Shown here one piece after another: positions 1 through 9,118 of a DNA stretch of 33,530 nucleotides. The DNA comes from an uncultured Clostridia bacterium (GTDB taxonomy: Bacteria; Bacillota; Clostridia; Oscillospirales; Ruminococcaceae). The translations under genes were made by a program, and so were the position numbers. Below the pieces are notes generated by a model, which searched no databases, was not told the DNA's origin, and saw only the letters and a program-made list of their open reading frames with translations. Each line of letters opens with the position of its first letter. The stretch's first letter is position 1. Location of the stretch: assembly GCA_948465665.1 (NCBI GenBank), contig CAOJXI010000003.1, forward strand, positions 1 to 33,530. The letters run 5' to 3'.

Positions 1-35
1 GGTCGCCAGTTCAGCTCTGCTGAACTCAGCCCGCC

Positions 36-107
36 AGAGTTGGACAAAACCTCCAAGTTTCCTCTTGCAGCCATCATCGCAAACCAACGGTTTGCGATGA
101 TGGCGTA
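36..107. repeat. Intergenic palindromic repeat; inverted partner at 4251-4320
   Basis: Contains perfect hairpin CCATCATCGCAAACC-aac-GGTTTGCGATGATGG; the reverse complement of 4251-4320 (agagttggacaaaacctccaagttttctcttgcagccat...caaaccaacggtttgc...gatggcgta) matches with few differences. Confidence 0.8.
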
Positions 108-215
108 TCTAAGACTGAAAAGCAGAAATTTTCATCGAACTCATATTACAATAGCGAAACTATCCCTGCTAAAAAAACATACAAAAATGTACAGTGGAAG
201 TGATAGCACTGCTTA

Positions 216-263
216 GAGCCTGTTTAGGATCTCAACGTGTGCGGGGAGATTCTAAACAGGCTC
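216..263. mobile_element. Minimal MITE-like palindromic element (GAGCCTGTTTAGGATCT...AGATTCTAAACAGGCTC) flanked by TTA
   Basis: Near-perfect terminal inverted repeats, TTA directly on both sides; the left end is identical over about 30 nt to the element starting at 33438. Confidence 0.65.
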
Positions 264-317
264 TTAGACAAAAGAGCTATAATGAATCCACATTACATTT
301 TAGGAGGATGCAAAGCT

Positions 318-779
318 ATGAGTTTAGGAACCCATTTATTTTATGCAAGGAAAAACAAAGGGTTATCCCAAGAAATAGTTGCAGAAAAACTTGGGGTAAG
401 CAGACAGACAATTTCCAAATGGGAAACAGATGAAACCCTGCCGGATATTCAGCAGTCAAAAAGATTAGCAGTGATGTATAACCTGACATTAGACGAGTTA
501 ATCGACTTTGATATTGACGTAAAGGAAATACAAAACGCCATTGACAGGACAAGCCAGGAAGTAACCGATAAAGTTGACTGGACAAAAGCATGGGGCAAAA
601 AATACCCGATTCTGATACAATACCAAAAGGAGGTTGAAACCGCACCTTATAGGGCGGAATTAGAAAAGCTGCTGGATGATTTGCAGAAAAGATATGGATA
701 TGATGAATTAAACGCTTTTCTGGTTCTCAAGGATATCCTTGCATCTGTCTGGAAAAGCAGGAAGGAAATCCAGAAATAG
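318..779 (+). CDS. XRE-family helix-turn-helix transcriptional regulator
   Basis: HTH motif 'ARKNKGLSQEIVAEKLGVSRQTISKWETDETLPDIQQSKRLAVMYNLTLDELI'; RBS taggagg upstream of ATG 318 (the ORF-track start at 237 lies inside a repeat). Confidence 0.85.
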   Translation: MSLGTHLFYARKNKGLSQEIVAEKLGVSRQTISKWETDETLPDIQQSKRLAVMYNLTLDELIDFDIDVKEIQNAIDRTSQEVTDKVDWTKAWGKKYPILIQYQKEVETAPYRAELEKLLDDLQKRYGYDELNAFLVLKDILASVWKSRKEIQK

Positions 780-790
780 TTAGAATGTAG

Positions 791-826
791 GCGGCGGCTA
801 CCCAGTATGGGCAGCCGCCGTTAAAA
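791..826. terminator. Bidirectional intrinsic terminator between convergent genes
   Basis: Hairpin GCGGCGGCTaCCC-agta-TGGGcAGCCGCCG between convergent stop codons at 779 and 821. Confidence 0.6.
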
Positions 827-1732
827 AATAAATATATTGGGATCAATTTTTTCAAGCCGGCGGTACCCTCGGTTCAAAAGAGCTGTATCATTACGGCGAT
901 TTCCCAAAAGTATCTGCTGTAAAGGCCAGTAAGCGTCGTTAAGTTCCGCTTTCCTTTCTGCAATACTTGGATGGGGATGGCCGTAATGCCGCAGTACCTT
1001 CCTGCCAAATTCCTTTCCAAAATCATCTTCGCTGCAATCAAGGATACATAAAAAGTCATTATCAGGGTCTCCAACTGCAAAATCCCCGAAATCAATTACA
1101 CCATACAGACGTTTGTTTTGAAAAACCATATTATCCGAGCTGAAATCGTTGTGGACAAGACAGGGATTATACTGGAACAATTCCCTGCTTGATAAAAGGT
1201 TATCATATATTTTGCTTATCTTTGTATGTAAGAAAGAGGATAATAGACCTTTATCTTTTAAAGCAGTACATAGGTAAGTATATTCCTGGTTAAAGCGCTG
1301 GCTTTTATCCTCAACAACATCCTGGAATATTCCGCAGGAAATATCAATTTTAATCTGATGAAGTTCCTGGAGGAATTGGGCCTCATCGCTGGCTAACGCT
1401 TCCTTCTCCCTCTCAGTTAGAGTTTTATACATTTGGAAAGAAACAGGCTCCCCAGGAAGGAACGTCATAATATTGAACTGTTCACCCTGATAAACAGTTC
1501 TGGGCGTTTGGAAGGAAAGATGCTGGCGGCTAAGGAAACGATACAGGCTGAATTCCCTCTGTTGGGCAGCATGTACTTCCCTTCGTTTTGGAATTTTAGC
1601 TACAAACTGGCCGCCGCACAGCAGCACATCGCTGTCATCGCCTGACGCAAGATATTGTATTTTATCCACCTGAAATCCTAATTGGTTTAATACAGAGCGG
1701 ATTTCATAAAATTCATCCTGATAATTCAACAT
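821..1732 (-). CDS. Phosphotransferase family protein (APH-like kinase fold)
   Basis: Motifs 'CLVHNDFSSDNMVF' and 'YGVIDFGDFAVGDPDNDF' (APH HxDxxxxN / DFG-like). Start set at MLNYQDEF to avoid overlap with the upstream gene. Confidence 0.8.
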   Translation of the reverse strand: MLNYQDEFYEIRSVLNQLGFQVDKIQYLASGDDSDVLLCGGQFVAKIPKRREVHAAQQREFSLYRFLSRQHLSFQTPRTVYQGEQFNIMTFLPGEPVSFQMYKTLTEREKEALASDEAQFLQELHQIKIDISCGIFQDVVEDKSQRFNQEYTYLCTALKDKGLLSSFLHTKISKIYDNLLSSRELFQYNPCLVHNDFSSDNMVFQNKRLYGVIDFGDFAVGDPDNDFLCILDCSEDDFGKEFGRKVLRHYGHPHPSIAERKAELNDAYWPLQQILLGNRRNDTALLNRGYRRLEKIDPNIFIF

Positions 1733-1742
1733 TGTAAAATAC

Positions 1743-2246
1743 CTACAACTGGCATAAAAACAGCCTGTCCAAAAAACGAATTCCCGCCTGGGTGCGAAAA
1801 TACTTTTCCCGCGCCGTCCTAACGGCGTCCTCGCCGCGGTTTCCTTCATCAAGGTTTACCAAAAAGTCGGCTTCCACTAAAATTTGAAAATCCATTCCGT
1901 CGATAGCGGTATAAGTGTGATGATGCCCTACCAAAAAACTAACCCGTTCTGCCGTCTGTTCAGAAAAACCCAAAGACAGCAGCATTTCCCGCGCTGGGGC
2001 AATTCCCTCTTTTTCCTGATAAGGGCCGTCATGGCAGCCGAATTTCTCCTCAGCAGGCTTAATGCCAATATCATGGACAACCGCTGCTGTTTCCAAGGTA
2101 AAGCGGGTGTTTTCGTTCAGTCCTTCCAGCTCGCCTATGGTTTTGGCATACCCCCAGACTTTGAGAAAATGATTAATCCGTTTAGGGTTTCCAGCCTCCC
2201 AGTCAGCCATTTTATCAATCAACCGGGATATTTTTTGAAAATCCAT
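1743..2246 (-). CDS. HD domain-containing phosphohydrolase-like protein
   Basis: 'ETAAVVHDIGI' HD motif with preceding 'RINHFLKVWGYA' and later 'GHHHTY'. Confidence 0.8.
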   Translation of the reverse strand: MDFQKISRLIDKMADWEAGNPKRINHFLKVWGYAKTIGELEGLNENTRFTLETAAVVHDIGIKPAEEKFGCHDGPYQEKEGIAPAREMLLSLGFSEQTAERVSFLVGHHHTYTAIDGMDFQILVEADFLVNLDEGNRGEDAVRTAREKYFRTQAGIRFLDRLFLCQL

Positions 2247-2282
2247 CCTACATATGCTCCTTTCCTGATTTTATCCATTTTA

Positions 2283-2846
2283 TCATAAGCTGAAAAAGCT
2301 GATGATTTCCTCAGCGCTGACAGGTTTCATGATGTTGGCATCAACCCCAACATCATAGCGAAGAACCCCCTGTCTCCGGTTCTGCTCATTATAATCCCTA
2401 TGGTTATGCTGGTGTCCATGGAGGGAAATGCTTCCCCTGAAAAACCCGTTCCATTCCATAATGGGATAGTGGAATAAAATGAATCTTGTATTGCATACCT
2501 CGATTTCAGCATAATCCTGTATAGAAGTAAACAGGGATTGGTTAAAAGAGGGGTTGTCTGCAAAACGGTCATGGTTTCCCCGTATCAGGTGTTTGGTTCC
2601 TTTTAGTTCAGAGAGGGTTTCCATTGCAAGGCTTGGCCCCTTCATGGTAAAATCCCCTAAAATATAAACTTCGTCCTGAAAATCAACAAGCTGGTTCCAG
2701 TTTTTAATTAGGGCTTGATCCATCTGTTCGATATTTTGGAAAGGGCGTTTTGTGTGCCTGATAATATTTTCATGATGGAAATGCAGGTCTGACGTAAAAT
2801 ATACCAACTGTTTTCCCAGCCTTTCTTTTAACCTGATATATAACAT
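2283..2846 (-). CDS. Metallophosphoesterase (calcineurin-like)
   Basis: 'FTSDLHFHHENII', 'YILGDFT', 'LIRGNHDRF', 'SLHGHQHNH' motifs. Confidence 0.85.
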   Translation of the reverse strand: MLYIRLKERLGKQLVYFTSDLHFHHENIIRHTKRPFQNIEQMDQALIKNWNQLVDFQDEVYILGDFTMKGPSLAMETLSELKGTKHLIRGNHDRFADNPSFNQSLFTSIQDYAEIEVCNTRFILFHYPIMEWNGFFRGSISLHGHQHNHRDYNEQNRRQGVLRYDVGVDANIMKPVSAEEIISFFSL

Positions 2847-2947
2847 AATACATTTTCAGGGTTTAAGCAAGTTAAAATGGACGCATTGACAAACTTTTTT
2901 AGAAATGGTAGTCTAATTTTATAAATTAGTATAGAAGGGATGGTTTT

Positions 2948-4111
2948 ATGGGACTTTTTTTGCAGGCAGCCCTATTTCCCGGCGGGGATATTTCTAAATG
3001 CCAGGAAGCGCTTGAGCAGTGTTCCCGCGACCCGCGGTTGTCTGTCCAAACAGATGGATGCCGCTGGAGCCAATATCCAAAGGGGTCAGCAGTTCTTTTG
3101 AACAACGACTGCTGCGATTATGAATCCCTTGCAGATAAACTTTCCCGTTTGCTGGATGTTCCTGTTATGTTATTATATATCTATGACGGCGATTACTGGG
3201 GCTATTTTCTCTGGAAAGACGGAACAAAAGAAGACGAATTCGCCAGCCTTTCCGACTATTTCAGGGAAGGCGAGCCGCCCAACAAATCGGGGGATGCCAA
3301 AAGGGTAAGCCAATATTTTAAAGTGAAGCCAGAGGACATAGAACGTTACCTTATCCCTTGGCCCGATGATGAGACAGAAGATCACGCTTATAAGGACGAT
3401 GAAGCTGTAATTGGTGATAGCTGGCAGATGGCGGATTTTATGAAAGCCTTGGGGTTTGACTATGACCAGCTTTGTCCGCCTGAACCAGAACCCGACCCGG
3501 AACCAGCCGCCGCCCCTATACAGCAAAAGAAACCTTGTATTATATACAATAATGCCCAGCCAATAGATACCCCTGTCCTGCCAAATGCCCTTACGGATCG
3601 AAAATATGCCCTCAAATGGGTAAAGGAGCTTGGGACAGAACATACAGAGGTTATCCAGGCCCTGCAAAGCAGAAAGTATAAAAGCGCGGTTCCTCTGCTT
3701 ACAGAAGCAATCCAGGCTTATCCCAACACCCCCGCTTTATACCTTCTCCGCGCTTTCTGCTGGAACCAATTGGAGGGGCTGAACCATGGGATGAGCCGCA
3801 AACCCGATATGGATCGGGATTTGACGAAATTCCTAGAGTTTGAACCGGATGACATCATGGCGCTGCGTGCCCGGTGCCCTACTGCGGCGACTACTTCCCG
3901 CTATCAGCGGCATATTTCGGATTTGACCAGGTTAATAGAGCTTGACCCGGAAAATATTGATCTTTACCAGTTGGATCGCGCTTACCGGTATCATTGGGTA
4001 GGGGATGACGATGCCGCCCGCAGGGATTTGGAGGATATTTTGCAGCGCGGGGAACTTTGGACTGTGGATTTAGTTTATCTTTGCAGGGCGTTTGGATTTG
4101 AAATGTCTTGA
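2948..4111 (+). CDS. Hypothetical protein with C-terminal TPR-like repeats
   Basis: 387-aa ORF with RBS (agaaggga); C-terminal helices 'AVPLLTEAIQAYPNTPALYLLRAFCWNQLE', 'HISDLTRLIELDPENIDLYQLDRAYRY' look TPR-like. Confidence 0.7.
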   Translation: MGLFLQAALFPGGDISKCQEALEQCSRDPRLSVQTDGCRWSQYPKGSAVLLNNDCCDYESLADKLSRLLDVPVMLLYIYDGDYWGYFLWKDGTKEDEFASLSDYFREGEPPNKSGDAKRVSQYFKVKPEDIERYLIPWPDDETEDHAYKDDEAVIGDSWQMADFMKALGFDYDQLCPPEPEPDPEPAAAPIQQKKPCIIYNNAQPIDTPVLPNALTDRKYALKWVKELGTEHTEVIQALQSRKYKSAVPLLTEAIQAYPNTPALYLLRAFCWNQLEGLNHGMSRKPDMDRDLTKFLEFEPDDIMALRARCPTAATTSRYQRHISDLTRLIELDPENIDLYQLDRAYRYHWVGDDDAARRDLEDILQRGELWTVDLVYLCRAFGFEMS

Positions 4112-4250
4112 TTTTGACACAAGAGTATATCTATGATAAAATTACGTGGGTTCGGTAAAGCAAATTTGCGGGAAAAGGCTAAGGTGGTAAAAAGTCCAGA
4201 GGACAGCTTTTCGTCGGGCTCACGTGAATTTTATGGTTATTGATCTTAGG

Positions 4251-4320
4251 TACGCCATCATGGCAAACCGTTGGTTTGCTGGATGGCTGCAAGAGAAAAC
4301 TTGGAGGTTTTGTCCAACTC
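4251..4320. repeat. Inverted copy of intergenic repeat 36-107
   Basis: Reverse complement matches 36-107. Confidence 0.75.
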
Positions 4321-4541
4321 TGCGGAGTTGGACGAAGCGGTTAGCTATCATCCCTTAGGCAAGGTTTCCGTTTACTTTAAGCCTGCTGGGGTATTTCGCG
4401 CCTGCGGGCGCGACCAGGGGGCTTTTTAGGAAAGCCCCCTGGACCCGAAACCTTTTTAATCCGCCCCAGCTTCTACTCATCTTAGCTTATCCCCGCAAAT
4501 CAACCTTACCAAACTCACATATAACCGAACGGAGGAAAACC

Positions 4542-5537
4542 ATGGGTGAAGCGCAGCAAGCATCAAAATTTTTAGAATCCTTAAAGAAAAACCTTTCCAA
4601 AATAATGGTTGGCAAAGAACAGGCAGTAGACATGCTATTAACTGCGCTTATCTGCGGAGGCCATGTCCTAATAGAAGACCTTCCCGGTCTTGGAAAAACC
4701 ACCTTAGCGGCAGCGCTGGCGAAATCCCTGACCTGTTCATTCAAGCGGATTCAGTTCACGCCAGACGTACTTCCATCGGACGTAACCGGCTTTACCACAT
4801 ATAACCTGGCAACAGGGGAAAAGGAGGTACGTTTTGGGGCAGTAATGGCGCAGATGGTTCTGGCGGATGAAATCAACCGAACGAGTCCCAAAACCCAATC
4901 CAGTTTATTGGAAGTCATGCAGGAGCACCAGGTAACAATAGATGGAACAACATACCGTTTACCGGAACCGTTCATGGTATTGGCAACCCAGAACCCGTCT
5001 GAGCTGACCGGAACATATCCCTTGCCGGAAGCGCAGCTAGACCGGTTCTTGTTGAAGATCTCCATGGGCTATCCAACCCGTGAGGAGGAGTATTCAATCT
5101 TATCACGCCATAAACAGGCAGCAGCAGGGGAAGGAATAACCGTTAAGGAACTTGAACCAGTAGGAACCGCAGAGGATGTATTAACGCTCCGCCGTGTCTT
5201 CCAAAAAATGAAATGCAGCGATGCGGTTTTAAACTATATCGTCCAGATATCCCAAAGAAGCCGGAACAATGAACAGATAGCGTTGGGAATCAGCCCGCGC
5301 GGGTCTATCGCATTGATGGAAGCATCTATGGCACATGCACTTTTGAAGGGCCGGGACTATGTAATTCCTGACGATGTAAAGGATATGGCTGGCCCGGTTT
5401 TAGGGCATCGTGTCCGTTTAAACCTTCAGGCGAGCATGAAAAACCGTTCTGCCCAGGAAATTATGAAGGAAATAGTGTCCTCGGTAACGGTTCCAGGGGT
5501 TGCAGGGGAAACCGGTTTCTTGGGGGGAGTCCGATGA
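4542..5537 (+). CDS. MoxR family AAA+ ATPase
   Basis: Walker A 'LIEDLPGLGKTTLAAALAKS', 'RIQFTPDVLPSDVTGF', 'VLADEINRTSPKTQSSLLEVMQEHQVTIDG'. Confidence 0.95.
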   Translation: MGEAQQASKFLESLKKNLSKIMVGKEQAVDMLLTALICGGHVLIEDLPGLGKTTLAAALAKSLTCSFKRIQFTPDVLPSDVTGFTTYNLATGEKEVRFGAVMAQMVLADEINRTSPKTQSSLLEVMQEHQVTIDGTTYRLPEPFMVLATQNPSELTGTYPLPEAQLDRFLLKISMGYPTREEEYSILSRHKQAAAGEGITVKELEPVGTAEDVLTLRRVFQKMKCSDAVLNYIVQISQRSRNNEQIALGISPRGSIALMEASMAHALLKGRDYVIPDDVKDMAGPVLGHRVRLNLQASMKNRSAQEIMKEIVSSVTVPGVAGETGFLGGVR

Positions 5538-6748
5538 GGAAGAAAAAAGGAGCGGGAGTTTTTTCGGAAATGAAGCGCCTGCGGGTTCCCTATGTAATTG
5601 TTATGGCGGCAAGCCTGTTCGCAGGGCTCCTTACAGGGATGCGGGTGTATTTTCTAATCTTCTATGTCCAGCTTTTTCTTCTGGTATTCTGCATTGCAGT
5701 TATTGTTTATACAGTTGCGTCTTTTGCATATTTACAGACAATCAGCCAGGAAGAGGCCGTAAAAGGGGATACTGTCCATCTTCATTTGGAAATACATAAT
5801 GAAAAGCCATACCCGTTTACCATGATGCAGGTGCATGTTCAGGCAGTATCCAGCAGGGAAAACAGGGTGCTTTCATTTCATCTTGCCCCAAAAGCGTCTA
5901 TTAGTTTTGATTTGCCAGTTGCCTGCCAGTGGCGCGGGGAAACCGGTATTGGGATGAGTGTGGTTGAACTGCGGGATATGTTTGGACTGGTACATATTTA
6001 TTTTCCTTTAAATTTCCTTCCCTATTACCGCCCCAGACGGCTGCTGGTATTTCCAAAGGCGGAAAAATTATCTTTAAGTATGGTAGGGAACCCCCGCCGC
6101 CTTCAGGTAAGGGGAGCCCTTACCCAGCCGTCGGATTCCGGCAATGATTTATACGGATTACAGGATTATCGGCCGGGGGATACCGACCGCCAGATTCATT
6201 GGAAGGTTTCAGCTGCCCATAACGCTTTATATACAAAATGGTATGAACGGGAAGCCCGCCCCCAGTGTATTATTTTGATTGACGATTGTATGCCCTTTTC
6301 CGGGGAAGAAGGAAAAGTAGCTGCTGACCTTCTCTGCTGTACGGCTGCTTCCCTGTCCAGATGGGCTTTGTCCCATCAAAATGGGGTTTTGCTTTGCGCA
6401 GGCTCCCCTCATATTCCCAAGGTACAAGGCGAAAGCTTCCAGGATTATTCAATGATACAGCAATGGCTTGCCCTGCTTCCTTTTGAGGGGCAAGGGGGGA
6501 TGTCCGGCGAAAATATCAGTTCAGAACTGGCTGGGGGCTTTGCCGCAGGGCTTCCTGTTTATCTGCTTACTGCTTCGCCGTCCTTGCTTGCCAATGTAAT
6601 GAATGTAATCATTCAGCGCGGGGCGCAGATGGTTTGCATATGGGCCGCCATGTCCCCTGGAGAACGTCCCTCTTTTCCTGACGGCGTTTTGGATATTCCA
6701 ATGGAACCTGGCTGTAATATTGGCACAAGATTGGGGGAACGGTTATGA
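5534..6748 (+). CDS. DUF58 domain-containing protein
   Basis: 'GLQDYRPGDTDRQIHWKVSAAHNALYTKWYEREARPQCIILIDD' DUF58 core; ATGA overlap with the MoxR gene. Confidence 0.9.
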   Translation: MRKKKGAGVFSEMKRLRVPYVIVMAASLFAGLLTGMRVYFLIFYVQLFLLVFCIAVIVYTVASFAYLQTISQEEAVKGDTVHLHLEIHNEKPYPFTMMQVHVQAVSSRENRVLSFHLAPKASISFDLPVACQWRGETGIGMSVVELRDMFGLVHIYFPLNFLPYYRPRRLLVFPKAEKLSLSMVGNPRRLQVRGALTQPSDSGNDLYGLQDYRPGDTDRQIHWKVSAAHNALYTKWYEREARPQCIILIDDCMPFSGEEGKVAADLLCCTAASLSRWALSHQNGVLLCAGSPHIPKVQGESFQDYSMIQQWLALLPFEGQGGMSGENISSELAGGFAAGLPVYLLTASPSLLANVMNVIIQRGAQMVCIWAAMSPGERPSFPDGVLDIPMEPGCNIGTRLGERL

Positions 6749-9102
6749 ACCGAATTCGCCAATGGCTTTCCCTGCACCAAAATGTGTGGGGGATTTCTAT
6801 TGATTTGCTGGCAGCCTGGTCGTTTACGGCAGTCTGGATGATTGCGGTTTGTAACTGCTTCCAGGGGCTTTCCTTTGGCCTTAGTGTACAGCGTGCTATG
6901 GGGTTGACTTTGGCTGGCGTATTGGCAGTTTATCTGGTTTCCCGTAAATGGTGGATTTTCCCCGGGGCTGCGGCGTTAGGCGGGTTTGCCCTTTGGAGGC
7001 TTTCACGTACAGATTATTGGGAAGAATTCCTTGCCTGCTTGCAGGATTATACTGCCTGGTGGATGCAGAGATTCCCCCAGGGTGCTGATTATCCTTACCA
7101 TGTTCAATGGGTGCAGTTTTTGGTGGCTGTCCTGATTGGTGCAGCCCTGTTTTTTATGATGCGCCGTTTTTTTTCGTTTCTCCTCCTTTTGGCTGGGAGT
7201 GTTGGGGCAGTCGTTTTAACGGGGATTTTCGCTAACGGAGAAGGGGCGGGGCTTTATCCCTGCCTTGCCCTTTCGCTGATTGGTTTAATTATAGTTCTGC
7301 CAAGAATTTATGCGCGTTATCTTCAAACGCATAACGTCCTAGGAGAATCCCCTGGTGCCAAATTATCAGGCGCAGAAAAAATTAACAGGGTATCATTACA
7401 GCTTTTAGCAGTCCCCGCAGCGCTGGTTTGTGTAGGGCTTGCTTTTTGGATAGTGCCGGAAGATACTTCTGAATGGCAGTCTGTACCGCTTGTCCATTTT
7501 TTATGGGATATGGGGGACTTATTCCGCTTTTCCATTGGAAAGTCAGAAGGATATTGGGAATTTCAGCTTTCCGGCGTAGGGTATCAGCCTTCCCTGGATC
7601 GCCTGGGCGGGCCGGTGGAATTATCCGACGACATCCTGTTTGAAGTGAAATCTGAATCCCCGGTTTTATTGCGAGGAAGCGTCCAGGATACCTATACAGG
7701 GACAGGATGGACTGATTCCCATAATAACGGGAGATTCCGGCTGGAAAGTGCCGTTTGGAACGGAAAACAGAAAGAAGTGTTTGGGTTAAGGCTTCCCAGG
7801 GATAAAAAAGCAAAAGAACTTTACCAGAATTTAACTAGGGAAGTTTCCTTTCAGATATATCCCCGTAACTATCCATATTGTACTATTTTTACAACAGGAC
7901 GGGCGAAAGACGCTGAATTTCTGAACGGCGGGGAGGAAATTTATTTTAACTCCCAGGGTGAAATGTTTACAAGGAACTATATTTCCAGCTCATACCTTGT
8001 AACTGGCAGGGATTTTCTGCCCCGCAGCGCTGGTATGGATCAGGAAATACTTTTGCTGGAACGTCTGACAGCCGGAGAACCTTCCAAGGAAATGATGGAA
8101 ATCTGCGGGCAATACCTTCAACTGCCTGACAGCCTGCCCCAGCAGGTGCGGGATACGGCTGAAAGCATAACCCAAAGATATACGACCCCTTACCAGAAAG
8201 CCGCCGCCTTGTGTGATTGGCTGTCCCAAAATTGTACCTATACCCTTTCCCCGGAACCGCTTCCTGACGGCAGGGATTTTGTAGATTTTTTCCTTGAAAC
8301 AAGGGAGGGTTACTGTGTATACTATGCCTCAGCTATGACTGTTTTCGCCAGATGCGTTGGAATCCCCGCCCGGTTTGTTTCCGGGTTTGGCCTGCGGGAA
8401 GGGGAAAACGAGAATTGGTATTATACTTCTGAGGCAACCGCCCACGCTTGGACAGAAATCTATCTTCAAAATATTGGATGGATTGCCCTGGATCCGCTGG
8501 GGTGGGATCCCAGCCCGCTGTATACTCCTGACGATATGGAAGCAAATCCCCCGGAACCTCCCTACCTCCTTGATGATGAAGATGAGGAGATGGAAGAAAC
8601 TGAATTACTGGGGCTCCCTGAGATTCAGGAGCCGAGTACGTTTCCCGTTTGGGTCTTCTTCCTGTTAATGGTTCTGGTTGGGACAGCGGCGGGGATTTGG
8701 GCTGTTTTTCAGGCTCCGGGCTGGATTTGGAAGTTTGAACGGCTTGAAAAGGATTATCCTGAACCGGGGCAGAAAACAGGATGGATTTATCAGGATATTT
8801 TGCAGTTGGCTGCCTTTTTAGGAATTGTACCTGTAACTGGTGAAACCGCTTTTGAGTTTGCGCAGAGGGCCGATGAAAGGCTGCATATTGACGGTTTGGA
8901 ACAGCCCATGGGAATGGCGGCTGACTGCCTGGTAAAAGTGCAGTTTGGCGGCATTGAACCAACAGAAAGCCAAATACAGGAGATGCTGCAATATCATCAA
9001 AAATTAGAATACCTGGTAAAGATCCGCCTGGGAAAATGGAAGTATTGGTGGAGAAGGTGTATACCTTGTCTCTGGAAATCGGTTTGGAAAAAACGCACTT
9101 AA
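6745..9102 (+). CDS. Membrane transglutaminase-like domain protein
   Basis: N-terminal TM helices and transglutaminase core 'REGYCVYYASAMTVFARCVGIPARFVSGF...ATAHAWTEIYLQNIGWIALDPLGW'. Confidence 0.92.
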   Translation: MNRIRQWLSLHQNVWGISIDLLAAWSFTAVWMIAVCNCFQGLSFGLSVQRAMGLTLAGVLAVYLVSRKWWIFPGAAALGGFALWRLSRTDYWEEFLACLQDYTAWWMQRFPQGADYPYHVQWVQFLVAVLIGAALFFMMRRFFSFLLLLAGSVGAVVLTGIFANGEGAGLYPCLALSLIGLIIVLPRIYARYLQTHNVLGESPGAKLSGAEKINRVSLQLLAVPAALVCVGLAFWIVPEDTSEWQSVPLVHFLWDMGDLFRFSIGKSEGYWEFQLSGVGYQPSLDRLGGPVELSDDILFEVKSESPVLLRGSVQDTYTGTGWTDSHNNGRFRLESAVWNGKQKEVFGLRLPRDKKAKELYQNLTREVSFQIYPRNYPYCTIFTTGRAKDAEFLNGGEEIYFNSQGEMFTRNYISSSYLVTGRDFLPRSAGMDQEILLLERLTAGEPSKEMMEICGQYLQLPDSLPQQVRDTAESITQRYTTPYQKAAALCDWLSQNCTYTLSPEPLPDGRDFVDFFLETREGYCVYYASAMTVFARCVGIPARFVSGFGLREGENENWYYTSEATAHAWTEIYLQNIGWIALDPLGWDPSPLYTPDDMEANPPEPPYLLDDEDEEMEETELLGLPEIQEPSTFPVWVFFLLMVLVGTAAGIWAVFQAPGWIWKFERLEKDYPEPGQKTGWIYQDILQLAAFLGIVPVTGETAFEFAQRADERLHIDGLEQPMGMAADCLVKVQFGGIEPTESQIQEMLQYHQKLEYLVKIRLGKWKYWWRRCIPCLWKSVWKKRT

Positions 9103-9118
9103 AGAAGGTTGAATAGTA

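Noticed and set aside
318-779. XRE regulator as HipB-like antitoxin for the HipA-like kinase
   Set aside because: 26 kb apart with a C-terminal extension; no support for pairing.
4381-4460. GC-rich hairpin-like intergenic stretch (cgcgcctgcgggcgcg / agggggctttttaggaaagccccct)
   Set aside because: Looks like a generic dispersed intergenic repeat/terminator segment; nothing specific to claim from one copy.
8333-8962. 209-aa minus-strand ORF
   Set aside because: Antisense shadow of the transglutaminase-like gene; proline/glutamine-rich frame artefact.
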